From assembly GCF_036370855.1 (NCBI RefSeq), contig NC_088101.1, forward strand, positions 5,587,501 to 5,651,500: DNA of 64,000 nt, written 5' to 3'. A model generated the notes under the pieces. That model saw only the letters and a program-made list of their open reading frames with translations, was not told where the DNA came from and searched no databases. A program made the translations under genes and the position numbers. This DNA comes from Dromaius novaehollandiae. Taxonomy: Eukaryota; Chordata; Aves; Casuariiformes; Dromaiidae. This document shows, piece by piece, positions 47,019-57,885 of the stretch (the stretch's first letter is position 1; the number at the start of each line of letters is the position of its first letter).

Positions 47019-49891
47019 TCACGCGACGTCCGTCTCCAGCACATCCTCGCTCTTGGCAGGCCCAGGCTTATTCAGTGTCTCCATTTCTTCTTCCTTTCTC
47101 TTCCGACGTTGCTTCCGGTAGCGACTTGGGGAAAAAAAAAGCAGTAATATTTAGAAAAAAAAACAGGCTCCCACATGAACCAGGTGGCTCACACTGAAAT
47201 GTGCCCCAGCACTGCAGGATTTGCCCCCCCCCCGCCCACCCCAGCTGGGCTGGGGCTCCCCCGTGCAACACCTACCGACTGCAGAGGCAGGCACAGATGA
47301 CAAGGACAACAAGGGCGGCACCGGCCGCGATGAGGGAGATGATGACAATCTGGCCCCGGTCACCTCGCAGGTAGAAGATGTCCACCCTCTCGCACCGGGC
47401 ACCTGTGTAGCCACGCTCACACCTGCAAAGAGCGAGGGGGCAGGGAGGGTGAGGGTGCCAAAAACTCACCAGGCACTCCCCTCAAAAGCACTTGCCCCCC
47501 CCCCCAGCCCGCCTCGCTCACACGCATGCCGGCGCCTGCTCGGCCACGAGGAAGCGGCATCGCCCTTTGACGCAGTAGTGCTGGTACTCCTCCGGGCACC
47601 GGGAGAAGTGGCCCCGCCGCCGCAACTGTGGCACGCCGCCTGCAACAGCACCCAAAAACATCCAAGGCATTAAAAAACAGACATTTCCCCCGCATTGCAA
47701 GGTTGCTTGCCCCCCACACACACCCCGGCAGGGTTTTTCCTCGCCTCTCTCTTGCTCTGGGAAGTGCCGCGGGGGACGCTGCAGTTTCGCTAGACAAAAT
47801 ACTCTCAATATTCTCCCTCTCCCCCACAGGGCTATATCCAGGAGATGAGCAGCACTGTCCTAGGGAACAGAGCTAAATAAATAACACCTGGCAGGAGTCC
47901 TGGGTTAGGAGCTGGGCACACGGAGCGCGCTGCCAGCAGCCGGGTCGGGTTCCCCACGGCGGTGGATGTTTGCAGGAATGCGGGGAGCTGGGCCAGCGCC
48001 CAGGGGCGCCCTGCAGGGCCAGGTAGCCCTCATCAGCCCAGCGAGTGGCACACTGTGATTTTGCTGCCTGGGCCATGGGTGCTTACCGGGGGACAAGCTG
48101 CCCTGTGTTACCTGTGCAATTTTCTGGGGGGCCACAGGGCAGGCCGCCAGCCGTCACATTGGCATCGGCACCCACACCGTCAAAAAGCACCAGGCCTGAA
48201 ATGGAGAGGAGATGGATGAGCCGCCCCCACCCCAGCGCCCAGCATTGCTCCCGCCCAGAACAAGCCCCAGCATGGGGCACAGCTGGCACTTCCCTCCTGC
48301 CTATATATAGCCAGGGAATACGCTTTGGGTAGTGGGGCTGGAAGCGCCGCCAGCGCTGCATCTCCGACATCCCCACGCGGCTGCCACAGAACGCCGCTCC
48401 CGGCAGCTCCCAGCAGCTCCCAGCTCAGGCAGCCAGTGGCCTCCCTGCGACTGCATGAGATCCAGCGGCCACCGGCAGTGTCGCTGGGCGTGAGGATGAC
48501 TTCACCCACTTCACAGCTCCGCACGGAAACATCCACGCCAGGAACATTTTCAGCCCCTGATTGGAAACAGATGCTGCCAGCACTCAGCCCTCTGCAAGTT
48601 TTCACGGGGTGGCAGTGACAGGCAAGCGGGGCACAGGGCACCTCCCGCCGTGGCAGGGGCACCCAAGGGTGCTGGGTGTCGCAGCCTGAAACCAGCCCAG
48701 CAGGCACCTCCCGTGCAGGCGCAGGTTGGGCAGGTTTTGCTGTGCGCACGGGCCGGACTTGCCAGCGGGCCAGGCCAAGCCAGTCCCGTGGGAGGGGAAG
48801 GCTTTGCAGCACACCACCGGCAGGTTTCGGGGACCAAGCGGGGCAGCAGAGCCGGAGGCCCCTGCCAGCGGCACCCGCGAGCGAGGCTGATGTGCAGCCC
48901 TGTGCACCGTCTTTGAGCACCGGCAGGAGGCAGCTGCCAGCTCAGGGCTGTGCGGCTTCTCCAACACTTGCGAAAAGCCCTGCATTTTTTGGATTGCAAA
49001 CAGCATTGTAGACCACTTGCTTGTATTTCCCCTGAAGCCAGCCAAGCCAAACACCACCTTAAGCAATGGGCAATGGGATTTAAAGACAGCGTGTTTTTCC
49101 CTACCCTGTTTGTTTACCAAAGCAGCATTGATTTGACAGGGTCTTGGGGCTGCCAAAATGTCAAATTCCTGCAGCAGGGAGCTGTCAGGTTCCCCCCCCC
49201 CCCCCCCGGTGTGGGGACAGTGGGACAGGGCCCAGCCACGATGGCACCTAGCTCCGTCCCTGCACTCCTGCTGCTTCCCGCTTCAGCACGCCAGTGGTCC
49301 CCGCACCGCGCGGGCCTGGGGCTTTATCCCTTCTCCCACCCCAGCACCACCTGTCCCGGAGGGTGGCGGTCCCGGCAGAGACCCTGGGCACAGCCCCCAG
49401 CACCCAGGGGTGCCCCAGCCTGGGTGGGCTTGGTGCAAAGCACTCACCTGAGCCAGTGACGAGGAGCATTGCCAGGGCTGCGCCCTTTGGGAACAGGGTG
49501 CCCTGGGGTGGGATGCGGGGGGGGGGGAGGATCGGGGTGGGATGGAGGGGATCCCCAGGAGGGGATTGAGGCGGGGAAATCAGGGTGGGACAGAAGGGAG
49601 TACCAGGATGGGATGGGGGGGAAGAGGGGAGAGCACCGGGATGGGGGGGGGGGGGGGGGAGGATCAAGGTGGGACAGGCGAATCCCTGGGATGAGACCGA
49701 GGGGTATGAGGGTGGGACAGCGGTGAGGACTGGGGTGGAACAGGGGGAGCCCCGGGCCGGGCCGGGGAGCGCCATCCGCTGCCGATGGCAGAGCCCGCCG
49801 GGCCGGGCCCCCGGCGCTTACCCGAGGCGAGGGCCAGGCAGAGCAGCAGGGTCCCGGCGCCGCCGCCCGGCGCCGCCGCCACCGCCTCCAT
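47019..49891 (-). CDS. BTC: Betacellulin precursor, complete
   Basis: EGF-family growth factor made as a type I membrane precursor; in mammals the shed ectodomain activates EGFR and ErbB4. Coding exons in transcript order: 49891-49822, 48195-48112, 47639-47522, 47422-47276, 47124-47019; all GT-AG, phases agree, 525 bases, 174 residues (human 178). Exon 1 gives the signal peptide core GTLLLCLALASG. Exon 2 gives a short pro-region with one N-glycosylation site (NVT). Exons 3-4 hold the EGF module with six cysteines spaced C-7-C-4-C-10-C-1-C-8-C, including HYCVKGRCRFLVAEQAPACV. Then come the family-typical ERVDIFYLRGDRGQ and a membrane segment (IVIISLIAAGAALVVLVICA). The basic then acidic tail RKRKEEEMETLNKPG ends in ETDVA, matching the mammalian tail pattern. 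The start ATG (49891-49889) lies in a CpG island. PARM1 begins 2.6 kb away on the other strand, as in mammals but far closer. Confidence 0.96.
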
Positions 49892-50150
49892 GCGCGCCGC
49901 CGCCGCCGCCGCCAGCCCCGGTGCCCGCCCGCCGCCGCGGCTCTGGCGGGGCGGGGCGGCGCGGCCGGGGGCGGCCCCGCTGCCGCCCCCCCCCCCCGCC
50001 CCTTGGCCGGTGCCCCCGCGGCGGGCGGGCACCGGGGCTGCGGGGCGCCGCGTCCCGCTCGGGGCCGGGCGGGCCCGCCCGGAGGAGCCGGTACCAGGCG
50101 CGCCCTGCCCCAGGGGAGCCGGTACCGGGCCCCCCACGGGCAAGGCTCCG
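49740..50150 (-). promoter_or_regulatory. BTC: BTC CpG-island promoter and 5' UTR
   Basis: Dense CpG with GCCGCCGCC repeats surrounds and precedes the BTC start codon, and there is no TATA box at the expected place. To the right it thins out by about 50.2 kb. The left edge is bounded by a G-rich run (49640-49665) in intron 1. The transcription start is not determined. Confidence 0.7.
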
Positions 50151-50159
50151 TCCCAGCCC

Positions 50160-51780
50160 AGGGGCGTCCCGAGAGGGGCTGCTGTGGCCGTGACTGCGGA
50201 GCCAAAGCTCCACTCCCCAGGGCTCCTTATCCCTCCCTGGGGTCTTGGAAAGGGAGATTTATTCACGGCTATCTGCTAACGAAACATCCTCCCCGCGGCC
50301 CGGCCCGGCCCGGCCGGGAGTCACGGCAGCTCTGAATTATGCTGCGGGGGCTCGTGACTTGGCACACGCGTCCTGTCCAGCTTGGGTGGGTGATTTCCCC
50401 CCCCCCCCCCCCTTGGGGGCAACTGGCTCCTTCCTGCTCCCTAAGCTGGGGCTGTCGGCAGAGGGCAGCCCTGGGCGGGGGGTCGGCGAAGGTGGGGAGA
50501 CGCGAGCGGCTATCCCCCCTCTCCCCCGGCTGGCTGCATGCCAGGAAAGAAGCAGCGACCTCAGGCCACGGGTGATGCAGCCGCTGGTGGCTGCCCAGCA
50601 GAGCCACTGGGCCACCAGCCAGGGTGTGAGGCCCTCCCCTGCTCTGCCAGTGGAGTGGGCAAATGCGGAGCAGGGCCCAAAGCAGAAAAAGGGGGTGAGA
50701 GGAGCATTTTAAAGAGCTCCTAAAAGAACTAGAGAGTTGCAGGTGTGTCCCCAGACGTTGCCAAACGCTTCCTAGTAATAATGGGGAGAGACCTCCGGGA
50801 AGCGACCTGTCCTGGGGCAGCCACACAGATGTGGCCATCCAGATGTGCCCAGCGGGTGCACCCGTGCAGATGTGGCCGGCAGGTGGCAGCTGGAGCCCAT
50901 GGATGGCACCAGGTCCCGGCAAGCAAGGCCTGGGCCAGTGCCAGCTTCCCAGCCCGACCTGGCTCCCAGCGCTGAATTGGCACCCCGGCATGATTCAAGA
51001 GCTCCATCAGGAGCAAGCTGTCCTCAGACTTGCCTCCCTCCTCCAAAACTCTTCCCTGTGGCTGAATGATGGGCCACATTTCACTGCAGGAGGCTGAAAT
51101 GGGACCAGTGGAACTGGGCGGGAGGAGAAACCTGCGGATTTTGTTCAAAATATATAGCTTGAATATCAGTCCCAAGCCCCCTAAAAAGCTCACTTTGAGC
51201 CTGGCAGCATGCACAGGGTTGCCTGAGCTTATCACCTGTGTCCAGCACACACCCCCACACAGCCCCCAACCCCGCCAACCAATGTCACTGTCAGTCCTCA
51301 GCCCCAACTCATCACACCTCCCAGCAGCTTTGAGACTTCTTCCCCACAGTATTTTCTCTGATACTTTCTTTGTCAAATACTTTCTGTTGGATAGAGAGAG
51401 ATGCTGTCTCAAAGCAGAGGAAGGTTTTCCCGAGCTCCATAGCCTCGCCTGCCCAGAGAAGCCCTGAGAAGACAAGCTCGGACTGAAAACATTTTACCCA
51501 AAGTGTCTTCTAGGAGGAAAAAGGGGGGGGGGGGATGTTTCTCAGCCTGTGCTTGTACCTCTCACCACGCTGCAGGTGCCTCCCTTTGATCACTATTAGC
51601 TGCATGAATTTTTGTGGCTGCTCGCTGCAGGCGTCACCAGCACCGGCGCCAGCACTGCTGGGGAATGCCAGCATGCTGACGCTCGAAACACAAGCTTGTC
51701 TTACTTTTACTTTTTCTCACTTATTGATGACTTTGGCTGGCAGAGCCCCAATCCCATGGGCTGTAGTGCGGGGCCCTGAG
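50160..51780. other. Spacer between BTC and PARM1
   Basis: About 1.6 kb with no supported gene. It holds a C-run at 50396-50412, a G-run near 51524-51535, and mixed-composition sequence. Together with the minisatellite to its right it is all that separates the two head-to-head genes, so shared regulatory elements would have to lie here, but I cannot point to one. Confidence 0.5.
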
Positions 51781-51784
51781 CTGC

Positions 51785-52325
51785 CACACTGCTGGGTGCT
51801 GGGGCCCAGTGCCTCATCCCAGTGCACAGTGCCTGCTATTGTTGCCCACTCCCACTGCCCAGTCCCACTGCCTGGTGCCCAGCACCTGGTGCCTGGTGCC
51901 CAGCACCTAGTGCCCAGTATCCAGTCCCTAGTACCCAGTATCCAGTCCCACTGCCTGGTGCCCAGCACCCAGTGCCCGGTGCCCAGCACCTAGTGCCCAG
52001 TATCCAGTCCCACTGCCCAGTATCCAGTGCCCAGCACCTAGTGCCAAGTATCCAATCTCAGTTCCAGTGCTCCCTAGTACTCAGTCCCAGTGCCCAGTAC
52101 CTAATGCCCAGTATCCAGTCCCAGTCCTACTGCTCAGTTCCAGTGCTCCCTAGTGCCCAATATCCAGTCCCAGTCCTAGTGCCCAGTCCCGGTGACCCCT
52201 AGTGCCCAGTGTCCAGTGCCAGTGCCAGTGCCCAGTCCGCAGTGCCCAGTATACAGTCCCAGTACCTAGTGCCCAGTCCCGGTGCCCCCCAGTGCTCAGT
52301 ATCCAGTCCCACTGCCTAGTGCCCG
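51785..52325 (+). repeat. PARM1: Minisatellite of CAGTGCCCAGTATCCAGTCC-type units upstream of PARM1
   Basis: Over 500 bases of imperfect short units made of CAGTGCCCAGT, ATCCAGTCCCAGT, GCCTGGTGCCCAGCACC and CTAGTGCCCAGT, with variable order. It ends directly at the CpG-rich PARM1 promoter. On the minus strand it contains GGATACTGGG, also found in the G-rich array at 41.75-42.3 kb, which suggests a related repeat in the opposite orientation. Confidence 0.9.
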
Positions 52326-52513
52326 GGGCGCAGTGCCGGTGCCCGGGGCCGGCAGGTGCCGCTGCGCGCCGGGCGGCGGGGCCGGGCCGGGGCTGGGGCC
52401 GGGCGGGGCGGGCGGGGGCGGTGCGGCGCGGCGGGTCCCTCCCGGATCGGCGCGGCGCAGCGCGGCGCGGCGCGGCGCGGCCTCCCTCCGCCGCTGCCGC
52501 CGCCGCCGGGACC
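52326..52513 (+). promoter_or_regulatory. PARM1: PARM1 CpG-island promoter and 5' UTR
   Basis: Dense CpG (GGGGCCGGGCGGGGCGGGCG near 52400 and a GCGCGGCGCGGCGCGG run near 52460) immediately upstream of the PARM1 ATG. No TATA box is evident. CCGCCGGGACCATGG gives a strong Kozak context at the start codon. Confidence 0.75.
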
Positions 52514-55500
52514 ATGGGCTGCCGCCGCCTTCTCCTCCTCGCCCTCCTGCTCCTCCCGGCTGGTAAGTGTCGCCGCCGGGGCCGCGCCACCTCGCAGGTG
52601 CTGCTACCCCCGAGCCGCCGCAGGGGCTCGGCGGCGCTTCGGTGCCATCACACCCGGCGGCCCGGGCACCAGCCGCGGGGGCCGCCGGCGCTTTCACATC
52701 GCACAGCGCAGCTACGAAAGTCTCTCCAGCCCTTCACGGGACTTTGCGGCCACGCTGCACGACTTAAGAGCAGCCGTAGGTGCTATGTTGCTTTTCGTGT
52801 TCGCAGCGGTGCAAAGCCGCGGCCCGGGAGCGGGAGCAGTGCTGGACGAAACCAGGAGGACCCTGGCACCGGCGTTGCCCCTGCAGTTCCCGTGCTCACG
52901 TCCGGGCTGCTTCCTCCAGCGGGTAATTAGCCACTGTTTGAGAAAGCCGCTTTGAAGGGTTAAATTTTAGGTTCTTCGCTGCCAATGTCAGATCAGCACA
53001 GGGCTGTAATTTTCCAGCTTTGGTGTGGGCCGCGCTCGCCCCTCTGCCAGCTCCAAGGCCAGGCCGGGGGAAAGCCGTTGCTCCTTTGCACTCTTGCCGC
53101 CAGATTTAGCAGGTTCAGCTGGATAAATGCCAAGGAACAATGAAGGCGCTGGTGATGATGCCTGGCAGAAGCCATAAACCTGCCCTTTGCCCACAGGAGA
53201 GAAGGGGGGGGGGGGCATTAAGATATTGTTATTTCTTATGCGGAATGTACACAAGGATCTGCTTCTCTGACATGATTTCCCTCCCAGTATAAAAACCCAG
53301 CGGTCAGCTGCTGCAGCCACAAGGCTTTTCACCATTTAACAATTTGCCCTGCTCGCGATCCCACAGCCAGCAGAATTTGAAATACCTGCACATGCGCTTT
53401 TCTGCCTAAAATTTGCAGCATTCGCCTACCTCGGGTGGACACACAGACCGACAAGTGCTGGGAGTCAGTGGTGGGAAGCGGCAGCCCACTGCCAGCATCA
53501 GGGGCTTGGCTACCAAGTGACCAGCCTTGGGAAAAAAAAAAAAAAAATGTGTCATCATAGGGCCTGAGGCGAAAGGCCATTTGTAGGGAGAGGCCAGGTC
53601 TGACAGCAGGGCTGAGAAATTGCAAAGCTGAGAATTAAAACGGCTGAAGAATTGCTTCCCCTAACGTGGTTAAATCCCAGGGAAATGAGCACACGTTTTA
53701 ACTATGGAAAACATTTTTGCTTGTTACAAAATGCAACAACCACTTCTAAAGGGAGGGTGTTCTTTTTTTTAATTATTTTTCATTTTGGAAAAAATTCGTT
53801 TTGGAAAGATGTGATGTTGTAAACAACTGGGCTTAATGAGTGCAAGGCTCATGCAGGGATGAAAAGTCTCAGAATGACCCCGTGGCCTCGTTACGCTCCA
53901 AAACCAGCTAAAGCTGAGGGACCGGCGACGTGACGGTGTGCCGAATCACAGCAGCAGGGAAATGGTGCCTGAACTTGGGGGGGGGGGGGGGGGCAGCACC
54001 AGACCCCTCCGAGGCTCCCTGATAATGGGGATGTTTTTTTTTTCTTCAATCCATGTGATGCTATCCAGAACTGTCTTTCTGACTCACCTCATCCAGCACT
54101 ATTGCCAGTCTTTAAATGCCTGTATCAGTTTGCCTCCAAAGTTCAGGCAGACAATCACGTTATTGCTGACCCAAAGTGCTCAGAAGTCATGGGGGAGGCC
54201 ATAAAAGAAAGTGACACAGCAGGAAGCGAAGACTCAGTTTGACTTTCTGCTGCGGGTTAAAAATAACAAGTGCCCAGCTGTGATATCCAGCCACGCGGGA
54301 TCTGCAAGCCCAAGCCCAGTGTGTAACTACGGCAGTAATCATCCACCCTCTGACTATCAGTATTTTTTACTTAGATAAGTACCAAGCCCACAGCTCCCAT
54401 CTCTGGGGCTGAGCCAGGAGTTTTTGTTTTCAGCATTGCCACCAAACCCAGTGTTTTTCTGATATTTTGGTCCTCTGCATTCATCTACTGCTATACCAAA
54501 GTGCCTCTGTCTCTACCTTCCTCCCCAGTTTCAAAACACTGAAAAGTTTTTGCCTAACTCTGATTTCACCTGCGGATGGGGGTAAAATACTGAAGAAGTG
54601 ATGCCAAGCAGAGCTTGTAACGGGCATAAAGATATAACCTTAGCTCTTGCAGGTGCCACCCGCACAGGGCCCACGAAGATGCGGTGTGAAGAAAAGAAGA
54701 AAAGCCCGATGCTGATGGGGATAGAGGAGAGTGACTCATCTGTATGCTGAGAAATGGGGATGGGTGAATGAATGAACAAGGAAATGAGGGAGGCGGGAAC
54801 GCAGCCGGTAGGATGGTTTCCAGCAGCGCGGCAGTGCTAGCGAGGTGGCACTTGTTGCCCTGTCCAGCACTGCTTGCCCTCCCGCGGGGAGCGGACGGGG
54901 CACTCAGGAAGGGCGGCAGGAACACCAACGCGGGAAAGGCACTGCCACCTCAGTGCCTGCCCTGCAAACCCAGCGCCGCTCGCGACATTGAAACCAATCC
55001 AGGGGTCTGGCTTTGTTGCAAGACCTGGCAGCCCAAAACCCAGGTGGCCCCCAGGAGTTTCCACAGCTAATATACGCTTTTCTCCTTCCCAGGCTTCAGC
55101 GATGACGTGGCGATGCCATCGCTGAGCGCCAGCCACCCTCCCACTCCATCCACGGGGATTCCTACAAGGACAGATGCCGTGTTTGGGACGGTGGCCTCCC
55201 CTGCCATGAGCACGCCGCCGATGTCCAGTGGGGCTACGGAGTGGGAGGGCAGCAGCACTGTCCACACTGCCACGGCTGACAGCACCGGCCCCTCCACGAG
55301 CTCCAGCACTGGCTGGGAGCCGTCAGCTGCCAGGAGTGCCCCGGCGTCCTGGCTGGCCAGCGCCGCCACCACCGTGACAGGGGGTGCTGCAGAGGAGCCA
55401 ATCACAGCTTCCAGCACGACGGCGGCCACCTCGTCCCAGCCTGGCACGCCATCCCCGCCATCACGCACCACTGCCGGCTCCTCTTCGGCGCCGCTTCCCA

Positions 55501-56356
55501 GCAGCGCCCAGCCGCTCCGGCCCAGCTCCTCCCCGCCAGTTCCAGAGAACACCCCATCCCGTGGGACACCCACCACCGTGGCTGCTTGGCCGGGCCCTGC
55601 ATCGCCCCAAGTCACTGCCACCGTGGACAAAATCAGCCCCACCACCAGCTTCGCCACACAGGAGGCACCGCGCGCCCTGAGCTCAGGTGAGCAGAGAAGC
55701 CCGCTGGCCACCGAAGCCACTGATGCGGCCTTGACCAGATGTGCGTTTGCCTCCCCCTCCCTGGGGCTGCCAACTGTAACAAGGTGGCAGACCCCCCCCA
55801 AAAAACTCCCCCCCAAAAAACCATGTCCGCCCTATCCCTCCACAGGCAGCGTCGTGGCCATAACAGTGACCGTCATCGTGATGGTTGTGCTGGTCTTCGG
55901 CGTGGCTGCCTACCTCAAGATCAGGTAAGGCGATGCCCCGGGGCAGCGCACGGGCTCATTTCAGTTCTCAGGAGGGCTGTGGACAGATGGGAATTATGTT
56001 GGCCTGGTTTAACAGCCGGCCGGCTCCAGAAATCCCTCTGGATCCCTGCTGCAGCCTTCCCCTTGCTGACAGTCATGCACTTGATTGTTTCCTCTGATGA
56101 GAACCCAGGGAGGACCCAAATGCTCTGGTGCATTTTTTCCCACCCACAGTAAAAAAACAAAAACAAAAACAAAACTTTCTCGGGCATCCCGAAAATGGAG
56201 CCTGCTGGGGGCAGTGGGTCAGGGCTCTGCCAGCGGGATGACCCCATGCCGTGGCCTTCCCCCTCTCATAGGCACTCCTCCTATGGACGGCTCTTGGATG
56301 ACCATGACTACGGCTCATGGGGCAACTACAACAACCCTCTCTACGATGACTCCTAG
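52514..56356 (+). CDS. PARM1: Prostate androgen-regulated mucin-like protein 1, complete
   Basis: Single-pass mucin-like membrane glycoprotein of the secretory/endosomal route; in mammals linked to ER-stress survival and cell proliferation. Coding exons: 52514-52562, 55093-55686, 55846-55924, 56272-56356; all GT-AG, phases agree, 807 bases, 268 residues (human about 310). Exon 1 encodes the signal peptide ([17 protein letters not shown]). Exon 2 encodes nearly all of the ectodomain, rich in Ser, Thr, Pro and Ala with many likely O-glycosylation sites and essentially no cysteine. Exon 3 holds the membrane segment ([20 protein letters not shown]) ending KIR. Exon 4 encodes the cytoplasmic tail [18 protein letters not shown] then YNNPLYDDS, as I recall identical or nearly so to the mammalian tail, which makes the call firm. 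The ectodomain is not alignable by eye to mammals. TAG stop at 56354-56356. The gene is only 3.8 kb, against over 100 kb in human. Confidence 0.96.
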
Positions 56357-57879
56357 CGGAGGGGCCAGATGGGGCAGAAAGACCCTTGTTCGTGGATGCT
56401 TCTCTGACCGGTTGCCTCCCGGCACCGTGCTGCACCTGGCTCCCTCTCCACCATTTCTCCCCTCATTTCCCGATGGATCGTGACCCCATGAGAAGCCCTG
56501 GAAATGTGGATGAGGAAGCGCCAAGTTTGGAGCCACACTACCATGCACTCCAGGAGGGAATACCAATCCCCTGTGCTCAGCAGCACTGGGGGACGCAGCT
56601 ACCAGCTGCTTGGTCCCACTAACATAACTCCTGGCACTGCTAGCTATAAAATCCTCCAGAGAGGGGGGAAAAAAACTCACCCTGTCCCTCCTCGCTCTCC
56701 TGAACGAGGATTTCCAGGCACTTTCTTGCCTGGGACCTGCCACGTGGACCACGGCCGAGAGGAGCAGAGCTGGCACTGGCACTGGGGCTGGGGTTGGACA
56801 CCAGCAGAAAGCCCACCTTGCTCGACCTGCCCACAAAGCCCACGGTGGCACAACCGTGCCGGAAAAGTTTCCAGCCATGCCCAGCCCGAAATGGCTTTTG
56901 AAAACCACTTGTAGCACAAAAAAAAAAAAATCCACCAAAACTATAAAGAGAAATATCCCGCACACTTTTTGCTCAGATCGTTCTCCTTCATACCTGGCCG
57001 CCATCTAGGTAAAGGTAAAGGTGTTCAGCTGCCAAAGGTGGTTGATTGTGGTGGGGTTTCATTGCTGGGAGGAGAAACAAAATCTGCCCACTCAATTCAG
57101 GTGCTGGGAGGCGGCACTACGACCCACACTCACCCCCTGGGGCCCCTCGCTTTTGAGACTGAAGCTGTGCAAAACCCTTGGAGCTCCTTTTCCTCGCAGT
57201 TGTTGTACTGTGCTTAAATGCTTGTGGTTTTGGCTGAGAATCACAGGCTTAAAAATTTCTTAAAGCAGCTTTTGCTGTTGGGTTTGCGTTTCCTCTGAAA
57301 AAAGATTTGATTCCCAGGAATTGCAGCTTTTAAATGTGAAAAAGCTATCTGGAAAAGGTTAGCCTGATCTGACAGCATTAAAACCAATTTGTAAAAGGCA
57401 CGGGGTGGTGGTGGGGGGTTGTCTCATATGGCCTGGCACCTTGCTGCATGTTCAAACTGAGGCAAAATGTGTTTTGGAGTTAGGGCTTTGCAAGCCGCTT
57501 CGCAGGGACACAGCGCTCTTTCCCACGCCACTGAGCTGCTGCCTGACAGCAAATATCGCAGCTAAAAATAGTGCCGTGCTGCGTACTGCCTTTGGGGGCG
57601 GGGGGGGGGGGGAGGAATATATATCTAACGAGGCCAGGTAGCCAAGCGAGTGGACACAGCAAGAAAAAATGGGATCGGGGAGCTGGGAGCCTGAAGCAGA
57701 TGCAGAGGACAACATGGGACAGCTCCATTTTTCCCATTAATGCACGCATGTGTTATGCAGAAATTTCCTGACTTTTGGTATTCCTGTCACAAAAATGAGA
57801 GTGGGTTGGGGTGGGGGGAGAGTTATCAGTCTGAGCAGCTGCAGCTGCACCAAGATGTTTAATTCCTGTCTTTTCAAGG

Positions 57880-57885
57880 AATAAA
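57880..57885 (+). promoter_or_regulatory. PARM1: Candidate PARM1 poly(A) signal
   Basis: AATAAA about 1.5 kb after the stop would give a 3' UTR of ordinary length. A second AATAAA at 59359-59364 is an alternative distal site. Neither can be proven without transcripts. Confidence 0.45.
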
